In this document: positions 18,544-26,503 of the stretch, piece after piece
Numbering within the stretch: position 1 is the first letter of the stretch
Layout of the letters: each line of letters opens with the position of its first letter
From: Streptomyces sp. WAC08241
Lineage (GTDB): Bacteria; Actinomycetota; Actinomycetes; Streptomycetales; Streptomycetaceae
Assembly (NCBI GenBank): GCA_007858575.1
Contig: CP042279.1
Coordinates: 4,528,501-4,592,500, forward strand
Length of the DNA: 64,000 bases
Reading direction: 5' to 3'
Notes under the pieces: generated by a model
Database searches by the model: none
Told to the model about the DNA's origin: nothing
The model's input: the letters and a program-made list of their open reading frames with translations, nothing else
Made by a program: the position numbers and the translations under genes

Positions 18544-19850
18544 CCGCCCTGGCGGCGGGGATCAAGGACCAGCAGATCGCGACCATGCTGCTCGGCATCG
18601 GCGTGATCCTGCTGTCCGGTGCCGCGCTCGGGGCCCTCGCCCGGCGCCTGGGCCAGCCCAAGGTGATCGGCGAGATCACCGCCGGCATCCTCCTCGGTCC
18701 GAGCCTGCTCGGCCTGTTGCCCGGTGACGTGACGCAGAAGCTGTTTCCGGTCGACGTGCGCCCGCTGCTGTCGGCGGTCTCCCAGGTCGGCCTGGTGCTG
18801 TTCATGTTCGTGGTGGGCTGGGAGTTCGAACGGCGGCTCATCCGGCCGTACGCGCGCCTGGCCGCCGGCGTCTCGCTGTCGTCCATCGTGTTCGCCTTCG
18901 GCCTGGGCGTCGGCGCGGCGGCCGTCCTGTATCCGCACCACGACACGGTGGCCGGACACCCCATCTCCTTCACCGCGTTCGCGACCTTCATGGGCACCGC
19001 GATGTCCGTGACGGCGTTCCCCGTACTGGCGCGCATCCTGACCGAGAACCGGCTGATGGACACCCGCGTCGGCGTCCTGTCACTGGCCAGCGCTGCCATC
19101 GACGACGTCCTGGCCTGGTGTCTGCTGGCGTACGTCTCGGCGTTGGTCAGCTCGGACGGCGACTACGCGGGCCTGGCGAGGATCGGGGCGCTCAGCGTCG
19201 TCTACGTGGCGCTGATGTTCCTGGTGGTGCGGCCGCTGGTGTCCCGGCTGGTGTGGCGGTGGGCCGCCACGGAGCGCTGGACCCTGCTCCTCGCGGTGCT
19301 GTGCGCCGGGGTGTTCGCCTCGTCCTGGCTGACCTCGTGGATCGGCATCCACCAGATCTTCGGCGCGTTCCTGTTCGGCTTCGTCATGCCGCGCGAACCC
19401 CGGCGGGTGCTCACGGCACATCTGCGCCGGCCGCTGGACGACGTCAGCGTCGTGCTGCTGCCGGTGTTCTTCATCGTCACCGGCCTCGGTGTCGACCTCG
19501 GCTCCCTGACCGCCACCGACTGCCTGGCGCTGCTCCTGATCATCGGTGTGGCCTGCCTGGGCAAGCTCGTGGGCGCGATCGTCCCGGCCCGGCTGTCGGG
19601 TCTGTCCTGGCGCGAGGCCAAGGACCTGGGCGTGCTGATGAACACGCGCGGCCTGACCGAACTCATCATCCTCAACGCCGCCGTGAGCCTCGGCGTGCTC
19701 GACGGGCGGATGTTCACCATCCTGGTGATCATGGCCCTCGTGACGACGGCGATGGCGGCCCTGCTGCTGTCCCGGCGCGAGCACCTCACGGCCGGCGAGA
19801 CCCGGAAGAGGCGTACGACCGCCGCGGACGCGACCACGTCGCACATCTGA
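18540..19850 (+). CDS. CPA2-family cation/proton antiporter
   Basis: 436-residue membrane protein with about 12 hydrophobic segments, in an unbroken frame. Conserved parts of the Na+/H+ exchanger domain: LGQPKVIGEITAGILLGPSL, FMGTAMSVTAFPVLARIL, the acidic ion-site segment SLASAAIDDVLAWCLLAYVS and MNTRGLTELIILNAAVSLGV. There is no C-terminal RCK/KTN domain. It may handle ions or act in self-protection; antiporter genes are found in several angucycline clusters, as I recall. Start ATG at 18540 inside the SnoaL stop. Confidence 0.85.
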   Translation: MTALAAGIKDQQIATMLLGIGVILLSGAALGALARRLGQPKVIGEITAGILLGPSLLGLLPGDVTQKLFPVDVRPLLSAVSQVGLVLFMFVVGWEFERRLIRPYARLAAGVSLSSIVFAFGLGVGAAAVLYPHHDTVAGHPISFTAFATFMGTAMSVTAFPVLARILTENRLMDTRVGVLSLASAAIDDVLAWCLLAYVSALVSSDGDYAGLARIGALSVVYVALMFLVVRPLVSRLVWRWAATERWTLLLAVLCAGVFASSWLTSWIGIHQIFGAFLFGFVMPREPRRVLTAHLRRPLDDVSVVLLPVFFIVTGLGVDLGSLTATDCLALLLIIGVACLGKLVGAIVPARLSGLSWREAKDLGVLMNTRGLTELIILNAAVSLGVLDGRMFTILVIMALVTTAMAALLLSRREHLTAGETRKRRTTAADATTSHI

Positions 19851-19863
19851 CGAGGGGACTCTC

Positions 19864-20415
19864 GTGATACCCATCCAGCCGTCGCCCCCACACGGCCGGC
19901 GCCACCCGCAACCACCGGTCGACGGCCGTGCGCTGCGCACGGTGTGCGGCAGCTTCGCCACCGGCGTCACCGTCATCACCACCGGCGGCCCCGAGGACGG
20001 CGCCGCCACCACCGTGAACTCCTTCGCCTCGGTCTCGCTGGCGCCGCCGCTGGTGCTGTTCTGCCTGCACCGGCGGTCCCGGCTGGGCCCGGTCCTCCAG
20101 CGGTCCCGCGGCTTCGTCGTCAACTTCCTGACGCGCAGCCAGGAGGGACTCGCCTGGAAGTTCGCGGGCCGGGAGTCGGCGCGACTGGCGGAGGTCCCGC
20201 ACCACCGCTCCGCGAGCGGACTGCCCGTCCTCACCGAGGCCCTGGCCTTCCTGGAGTGCCGCCTCGCCGAGGAGTACGACGGCGGTGACCACGCCATCGT
20301 GGTCGGCGAGGTCGTCGCCCTGGGCACCTCCGGCGGGGAGGCCGACCCGCTGGTGTTCTACAGGGGCGCCATGCGCGCCCTCGACAGCGACGTCCCGGCG
20401 TCCGCCCGCGGCTGA
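19864..20415 (+). CDS. Flavin reductase (HpaC/JadY type)
   Basis: 183 residues, flavin-reductase-like FMN-binding split barrel. Motifs: LRTVCGSFATGVTVITTGGP, TTVNSFASVSLAPPLVLFCL, FVVNFLTRSQEGLAWKFAG and YDGGDHAIVVGEVVAL near the C terminus (the GDH motif). Supplies reduced FMN or FAD to partner oxygenases and halogenases; both kinds of client are in this cluster (17179 and 24660). GTG at 19864, 13 bp after the antiporter stop. JadY has this role for JadG. Confidence 0.86.
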   Translation: MIPIQPSPPHGRRHPQPPVDGRALRTVCGSFATGVTVITTGGPEDGAATTVNSFASVSLAPPLVLFCLHRRSRLGPVLQRSRGFVVNFLTRSQEGLAWKFAGRESARLAEVPHHRSASGLPVLTEALAFLECRLAEEYDGGDHAIVVGEVVALGTSGGEADPLVFYRGAMRALDSDVPASARG

Positions 20416-20434
20416 GGGCGGCGCCGGCCGCCCG

Positions 20435-20851
20435 TCAGTGCGGCGCCGGCTCGTCGGCCCGGTCGAACTCCTGCCTGGCGTGCTCGACCTTCCAGAGGTT
20501 CTCGGCGGACCAGGTGGCGAGGTGGGCGAAGATCGGCGCCAGGCTGCGGCCGAGCTCGCTGATCTCGTACTCGACCCGGGGCGGCACCTCGGGGTGGTAG
20601 GTGCGCACCACCAGGCCGTCGCGTTCCATCTGGCGCAGCCGCTGGGTGAGCACCTTCGGCGTGATGGTGCGGATGTTGCGCTGGAGCTCGACGAACCGCT
20701 GCCGGCCGAACTCGTGGAGCGTCCACAGGATCGGCGTCGTCCAGCGACTGAAGACCATGTCGACCACCGGGGAGACCGGGCACGCCAGCTCCGAGCCGAC
20801 CCGCCCGCCCTGCGTGATGGCGCCGTTCCCGACACCGCTGCCGCCGCCCAT
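20435..20851 (-). CDS. HxlR-family redox-type transcriptional regulator
   Basis: 138 residues, MarR-like winged helix. VGSELACPVSPVVDMVFSRW holds the N-terminal Cys-Pro typical of HxlR regulators; the rest is TPILWTLHEFGRQRFVELQR, TITPKVLTQRLRQMERDGLV and VEYEISELGRSLAPIF. Cys24 is the only cysteine. In Bacillus YodB and HypR the matching cysteine senses quinones, diamide or hypochlorite. A 25-bp element with a perfect palindrome lies 17 bp upstream of its ATG, and an identical copy lies upstream of a quinone-reductase-like gene (29814). Likely a one-cysteine sensor of the cluster's quinone product. Confidence 0.88.
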   Translation of the reverse strand: MGGGSGVGNGAITQGGRVGSELACPVSPVVDMVFSRWTTPILWTLHEFGRQRFVELQRNIRTITPKVLTQRLRQMERDGLVVRTYHPEVPPRVEYEISELGRSLAPIFAHLATWSAENLWKVEHARQEFDRADEPAPH

Positions 20852-20867
20852 GCGAACCCTCCTGGGA

Positions 20868-20892
20868 AGTCACTTTCCTCTAGGTACCTACT
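20868..20892. promoter_or_regulatory. HxlR operator copy 1 (TAGGTACCTA palindrome)
   Basis: A 25-bp element, identical at every base to 29713-29737, lies between the divergent HxlR and exporter genes. It contains the perfect 10-bp palindrome TAGGTACCTA at 20881-20890. Downstream, TAC and TGCTARC occur at the same distance from both copies, so the whole promoter is conserved, not only the operator. Confidence 0.78.
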
Positions 20893-20969
20893 TTACTCGC
20901 GGTGCTAGCTTCCCGGAAGACAGTGAGCGACCCCGCTGTCCGTCCCGCGCCACGTCCTTCCGTCCGACT

Positions 20970-21045
20970 GTCCCGTCCCCCACGGAAGCCGTACTTCCCG
21001 CCCCCGCGGAAGCCGTACTCCCCGTCCTTGCGGAGCCCTTCCCTC
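20970..21045 (+). repeat. Short repeats in the exporter leader
   Basis: CGGAAGCCGTACTYCCCG occurs twice (near 20982 and 21007), with a weaker third copy GCGGAGCCCTTCCC near 21027, just upstream of the exporter ATG at 21063. Possible leader structure; the in-frame translation gives EAVLPAPAEAVLP but has no start signal. Confidence 0.5.
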
Positions 21046-21062
21046 ACCCCCTTAGGAGCGAC

Positions 21063-22552
21063 ATGTCGACCCAAGAGTCGATGCGCCTTCCCCACCGCGA
21101 CGCCGCGTCGGAACCGCCGCGCCGCCCGGGACTCATCCTGGCGTTCCTGTGCCTGGCCGGCTTCATGACCTTCCTCGACGTGTCGATCGTCAACGTCGCC
21201 CTGCCGACCATCGAGGACGAGCTGCACATCTCCCAGACCTCGTTGCAGTACGTCGTCACCACCTACGGCATGCTCCTCGGCGGCTTCCTGCTGCTGACCG
21301 GCCGGCTGGCCGACGCCTTCGGCCGCCGCCGGATGCTGCAGACCGGCCTGGTCCTGTTCGCCCTCGCCTCCCTGCTGGCCGGCTTCGGGCAGAGCGCGGC
21401 CATGCTCATCGTGGCCCGCGGCGCCCAGGGCCTGGGGGCCGCGTTCATCGCGACCGCCGCGCTGTCCCTGCTCGCCAACAACTTCGAGGAGGGCGCCGAG
21501 CGCAACAAGGCCCTCGGCGCCTGGGGCGCGCTCAGCGGCATCGCCGCCGTCGCCGGCGTCACCCTGGGCGGCGTGCTCACCGACGGTCCGGGCTGGCGCT
21601 GGATCTTCTTCGTCAACGTACCGATCGGCCTGGCCTGCGCCCTGCTCGCCCCGAAGATCGTCGCCGAGAGCCGCGCCGCCGACCGCGCCCGGTCCTTCGA
21701 CATCGCCGGCGCCGTGACGCTGACCGCCGGCCTGGTCCTGCTGATCTTCAGCCTCGGCCAGACCGTCTCCGACTCCGACGTCCCGCTGGGCCGCGTCTAC
21801 GGCGGCTTCGCCCTCTCCGCGGTCCTGCTCGTCTCGTTCGTCCTGATCGAGCGCCGCGCCCAGGCCCCGCTGATCCCGCTCGGCGTGTTCAGGCGCAAGT
21901 CGCTGCGGGCCTCCAACATCGTCGCCCTGCTGCTGCTCGGCACCTGCGTCACGCTGTTCTTCTTCGCCAGCCTCTTCATGCAGCAGGTCCTGGGCTGGTC
22001 GGCCATGAGGACCGGTCTGGCCTACGTCCCGCTCGCCGTCATTGTCGCGGTCGGCGCGGGCATCGCCTCCCAGTTGGTCACCAAGGTCGCGCCCAAGCCG
22101 GTGCTGATGGTCGGCCTGGCCCTGACCGGCGTGGGCATGTTCCTGCTGTGGCGGGCCCCGTCCGACGCCTCCTACCTCGTGGACCTGCTGCCCGCCTTCC
22201 TGCTCTCGGGCCTCGGTCTCGGCCTGTCGTTCGTGCCGGTCCAGGTCGCCGCGTTCACCGGCACCGAGGAGGACGAGTCCGGCCTGTCCGCCGGTCTGAT
22301 CAACACGGCGCAGGAGGTCGGCGGCGCCCTGGGCCTGGCCGTGGCCGCGACCTACGCCTTCCGCCGGGTCGAGGAGCTGACGAAGTGGGCGGACGGGGTG
22401 CCCGAGCGGGTGACCCACGCGCGCACCGAGGTCTTCCACGACGCGTTCTCGCGGGCGCCTGCTTCGCCGTGGCGGGCCTGCTGCTCACGCTGGTCCTGCT
22501 CCCCTTCACCAGGACGGCGGAGCAGCCGGCCGCCGCTCCGGCCCGTGCCTGA
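21063..22552 (+). CDS. DHA2-family MFS drug exporter (14 TM)
   Basis: About 496 residues of the EmrB/QacA type. Begins MSTQESMRLPHRDAASEPPR and shows the family motifs FMTFLDVSIVNVALPTIEDE (motif D1), LLTGRLADAFGRRRMLQTGL (motif A), IVARGAQGLGAAFIATAAL and the motif-C segment WGALSGIAAVAGVTLGGVL. One base is missing near 22455, which moves the last helix (CFAVAGLLLTLVLLPFTRTA) to another frame. Divergent from the HxlR gene across the palindromic element, so probably repressed by it and induced by the product. The second exporter in the cluster; likely the inducible resistance pump. Confidence 0.9.
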
Positions 22553-22568
22553 GACCGGAAGACCCGCC

Positions 22569-22963
22569 ATGCCGACGTCACCGGAACTGTCCGCCGCGGC
22601 CGAGGACTTCCTCGCCGAGAACCGGCTGTGCACCTTCACCACCCTCCGCCCCGACGGCTCGCCCCACGTGACGCCCGTGCGCTTCACCTGGGACGGCGAG
22701 GCGGGACTGGCGCGGGTCATGACCGCGGCGACCCGGCGCAAGGCCAGGAACGTACGGGCCGCGCCCGGCGGCCGGGTCTCCCTCTGCCAGACGGCGGGGG
22801 CCGCTGGCTCACCCTGGAGGGCACCGCCACCGTCCACGACGACCCGTCACGGATCCTCGAAGGCGTCCGGCGGTACACCAAGCGGTACTGGTCGCCGCCG
22901 CCGGAGCCGCCGGGCCTGGTCGTGATCGAGATCCGGGTCGACAGGGCGATGGGCCTGATCTGA
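22569..22963 (+). CDS. PPOX-fold flavin/F420-dependent enzyme (Rv1155-like)
   Basis: About 131 residues, pyridoxamine-phosphate-oxidase-like split barrel. FLAENRLCTFTTLRPDGSPH and VTPVRFTWDGEAGLARVMTA are the family N-terminal strands; after one missing base near 22797 come RWLTLEGTATVHDDPSRIL and YWSPPPEPPGLVVIEIRVDR. These small proteins often use F420H2 or flavin for reductions or oxidations. It follows the exporter by 16 bp, so is probably co-transcribed and under the same HxlR control. A double-bond or quinone reduction is possible but not shown. Confidence 0.75.
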
Positions 22964-22996
22964 TCCCCGGCCGCCCGTCCCGGCCGTAGCCGCACC

Positions 22997-23024
22997 GAGG
23001 GTGCCGGAAGCCTCCGGCACCCTC
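22997..23024 (+). terminator. Strong hairpin after the PPOX gene
   Basis: Perfect 12-bp stem GAGGGTGCCGGA (22997-23008) with TCCGGCACCCTC (23013-23024) around a 4-nt loop, followed by GCCCCTTT. Ends the exporter operon. Confidence 0.85.
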
Positions 23025-23056
23025 GCCCCTTTCCGCGGCGGAGCCGACTGCACAAC

Positions 23057-23080
23057 CTCTGACGAAACTTGTCAGAGACC
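23057..23080 (+). promoter_or_regulatory. Operator-like inverted repeat upstream of the oxygenase-halogenase genes
   Basis: CTCTGAC (23057-23063) and GTCAGAG (23071-23077) form a perfect 7-bp inverted repeat with a 7-bp centre; the right arm is part of GTCAGAGACC, which also occurs at 14673-14682 in front of the PKS operon. It lies about 70 bp before the ATG at 23151. Confidence 0.6.
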
Positions 23081-23150
23081 TGTACTTGCGGCCGTTCAGC
23101 ATGCCGAGTTCCCCCGGAATACTGGTGAGAAATCCACTGGGAGAGGAAAC

Positions 23151-24658
23151 ATGGACCGCTTTCATGCCGATGTAATCATCGCCGGGGCCGGCCCTTCCGG
23201 TCTGATGCTCGCCGGTGAACTCCGCCTCGCCGGACTGTCGGTGGTCGTACTCGACCGTCTGACCGAGCCCATGCAGCAGTCCCGGGCGCTCGGATTCTCC
23301 GCCCGTACGATCGAGGAGTTCGGCCAGCGCGGACTTCTCGACGCATTCGGCGAACTCGAGACGATACCCTTCGGCCATTTCGGTGGGATTCCCATCGATT
23401 ACCGGATCGTCGAGGGCGGCAATTTCGGCGTCCGGGGCGTTCCGCAGTCGCGGACCGAGGCCATCCTGGGGGCGTGGGCGACCCGTCTCGGAGCCGAGGT
23501 CCGCCGCGGGCACGAGGTCGTCGGCATGACCCAGGACGCCACGGGCGTCGCGGTCGAGGTCTCCTCCGCGACCGGGGTCGAGACGCTGCGCGCTCCCTAT
23601 CTGGTCGGCTGTGACGGCGCCCGCTCCACCGTCCGCCGACTGGCCGGCGTCGACTTCCCCGGCACCAGCGCCACCATCGAGATGCTGATGGCCGATGTCG
23701 CCACCGACGAACTGCGCATCCGCCCCACCGGCGAGGTCGGCGAGTCCGGCATGGTCGTGGTGCTCCCGCTCGGCCCGCGGGCCACCCGTGTCGTCGTCTT
23801 CGAGCGCGGTGCCGGCGTCCGCCCGACCCAGGAGCCGCCCGCCTTCCCCGAGGTCGCGGCCGCCTTCCAGCGCGTCACCGGCGAGGACATCACCGGCTAC
23901 CGGCCGCTGTGGACCAGCTACTTCACGGACGCCAGCCGCCAGGCCGCCGAGTACCGCACGGGCCGGGTCTTCCTCGCCGGTGACGCCGCCCACATCCATC
24001 TGCCCATCGGCGCCCAGGGCATCAGCGCCGGCGTCGGCGACGTCGTCAACCTCGGCTGGAAGCTGGCCGCGGCGCTCAAGGGGTACGCGCCCGAGGGGCT
24101 GCTGGACACCTACCACACCGAGCGCCACCCGGTCGGCGCCCGCATCGTCGCGAACACCCTCGTGCAGCGCTCCCTGTACCTCGGCGGCCCCGAGACGCAG
24201 CCGCTGCGTGAGCTCTTCGGCGAGCTGGCCGGCATCGAGGAGGTCCGCCGCCACCTGGTCGGCCTGGTCACCGGCCTGGACATCACCTACGCCATGGGCG
24301 AGGGCGGCCACCCGCTGCTCGGCCGCCGGCTGCCCGACCAGGAGCTGCTGGCCGGGGACGAGAAGACGAGCACGTACGCCCTGCTCACCCGTGGCCGCCC
24401 ATTGCTGCTGAACCTGCGGGGCGGCGAGGCCTCACCCGTGCGGCCGCCGGCTGGTCCGACCGCGTCGACGTCGTCGTCGCGTCCCGTCCCGACCCGGCCG
24501 CCCCGTCCGCCGACCTGCTGGTCCGCCCCGACGGCTACATCGCCTGGGTCGGCGCCGACGGCACCGCCGACGGCCTCGCCGAGGCGCTCGAGCGCTGGTT
24601 CGGCGCCCCGCGGGCGTCTGAGCACCTCCGTCCCCGTCCTTCAGAAGAGGAGTCCTGA
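23151..24658 (+). CDS. PgaE/JadH-type FAD monooxygenase 3
   Basis: About 503 residues, by eye the copy closest to PgaE. ADVIIAGAGPSGLMLAGELR, ALGFSARTIEEFGQRGLLDA, GHFGGIPIDYRIVEGGNFGV, YLVGCDGARSTVRRLAGVDF, FLAGDAAHIHLPIGAQGISA and VVNLGWKLAAALKG are the expected FAD, DG and GD motifs; HPLLGRRLPDQELL leads to the thioredoxin-like C-terminal domain. One base is missing near 24430, moving the end (ALERWFGAPRAS) to another frame. ATG at 23151 with GAGAGGAAAC before it. Its stop is next to the halogenase start, so the two are coupled. Likely a C-12 or C-6 type angucyclinone hydroxylase. Confidence 0.87.
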
Positions 24659-24659
24659 G

Positions 24660-26384
24660 TTGACCGGCAAAGCCGAGACAGAGATGCCCGCCGAGACCGG
24701 CACGCAGAAGACGGCGCCGAGGGCCGGCGAGTGGACCGAGTGCGACGTCATCATCCTGGGCGCCGGGATCGGCGGCTCGATCACCGGCGCGATCCTGGCC
24801 CGGCAGGGCGCGAAGGTGGTGCTCGTCGACGCCGGCCAGCACCCGCGGTTCGCGGTCGGCGAGTCGCAGAACCCGCAGCTCGTGGAGTGGCTGCACATCC
24901 TCGCCGTCCGCTACGACGTCCCCGAGATCAAGCACCTGCTCGACATCAAGGCCGTCACCAAGTACATCGGCGCCCACCACGGCAGGAAGCAGAGCTTCGG
25001 ATTCGTACGGCACGTCCCGGACCGCGAGCCGGACCCGCGCGAGGCGACGATGTTCGTCATCCCGAAGATGCTCACCGAGGCGTCGCACATGTTCCGCCAG
25101 GACACCGACACCTACTACTTCAACGTCGCCGCCAAGTACGGCTGCACGCTGCGCCAGAACTGGCGCGCCACCGACCTGGACTTCGACGACGACGGCGTCA
25201 CCGTCACGGGCCAGAACGGCGAGGTCTTCCGCGCCAAGTACCTCATCGACGCCAGCGGTTTCCGTTCACCGCTCGCCCAGAAGTTCGACCTGCGGGACAA
25301 GCCCTCGCGGATCAGGCACCACGCCCGCTCGATGTTCACGCACTACGTCGGCATCAAGCCGTACGACGACGTGTGCAACTACCCCGAGGCCCTGCGGCCC
25401 CCGAGGAGTCCCCGTTCCACGGCGGCACCCTGCACCACCTGATCGAGCGCGGCTGGTTCTGGATCATCCCGTTCGACAACCACAAGGACTCCCGCAACCC
25501 CGTCTGCAGCGTCGGCCTCACCTTCGACGAGCGGCTGTACCCGCAGCCCGCGGACATGACCCCGGACGAGGAGTTCCAGCACTACCTCGACATGTACCCG
25601 GCCGTGAAGCGCCAGTTCGAAGGGGCGCGGCGGGTGCGCGAGTGGGTGTCGACCCCGGACCGGATCCAGTACTCGTCGAAGCAGACGGTCGGTGACCGCT
25701 GGTGCCTGATGTCGCACGCGGCCGGCTTCGTCGACCCGCTGTACTCACGCGGCCTGTCCAACACCTTCGAGATCGTGGACGCCCTGTGCTACCGCGTCCT
25801 GGAGGCGCTGCGCGACGGCGACTTCTCCGCCGAGCGCTTCGAGTACGTCGAGCGCCTGGAGCAGGGGCTGCTGACGTACAACGACATGATCGTCAACAGC
25901 TCCTACATCGCCTTCTCCCACTTCCGGCTCTGGAACGCCGTGTTCCGGGTGTGGGCCTGCTTCACCACTCCCGCCACCATGCGGCAGATCCAGGCCCGCC
26001 AGGAGTTCATGCTGGACGGTGACGACCGGCACTTCCGGGAGATGGAGAACTCCCCTACCCGGGCCTGTGGTGGCCGGACAGCCACGCCTTCAAACACCTC
26101 ATGGACGTCACGCACGAGACGTGCCTGAGCTACGAGGCCGGCGAGATCGACGGCGACAAGGCGGCCGACATCGTCTTCCAGGCCATCAACGACTGCGAGT
26201 CGGTCAACACGCCGTTCGGCTGGAAGGACGGCGAGGACCACCGGTTCTACCGGGCCACCACCCCACGATGATCAAGTTCATGTGGTGGGCGAGCACCAGC
26301 GGCCCCAAGGAGATGCGCGACCTGGGCCGCTCGATGCTCAAGGGCGTCGTCAAGTCGGCCGCGCGCGGCCGCAAGGTCTCCTGA
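24660..26384 (+). CDS. FADH2-dependent halogenase
   Basis: Flavin-dependent halogenase, probably chlorinating a phenolic polyketide ring. DVIILGAGIGGSITGAILAR is the FAD motif, PRFAVGESQNPQLVEWLHIL follows, and GWFWIIPFDN is the diagnostic WxWxIP motif. Also MSHAAGFVDPLYSRGLSNTF. About 574 residues with the TTG at 24660 (GAGGAG 7 bp before it); the ATG at 24684 is the alternative. Frame gaps near 25400, 26053 and 26262. It starts 2 bp after the monooxygenase stop, and the reduced flavin would come from the reductase at 19864. The closest relatives are the phenol/pyrrole-type enzymes rather than free-tryptophan halogenases, judged by the GESQNPQ segment. Confidence 0.86.
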
Positions 26385-26503
26385 CCCGCGCAGCACCCCG
26401 CAGACCGGCCCGCACGGGGCACGTGCACCCCACGCGCCTTCCCCGTGCGGGCCCGTACACCGACCCTTCTCCACCCTCATCCGCCTCGAATCCGGGACAC
26501 CGT

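Noticed and set aside
20880..22439. A 519-codon minus-strand frame opposite the DHA2 exporter
   Set aside because: Composition is Gln/Glu/Gly/Arg-rich shadow sequence; the plus strand encodes an unmistakable 14-helix transporter.
22809..24311. A 500-codon minus-strand frame opposite FAD monooxygenase 3
   Set aside because: Shadow of the monooxygenase; no motifs.
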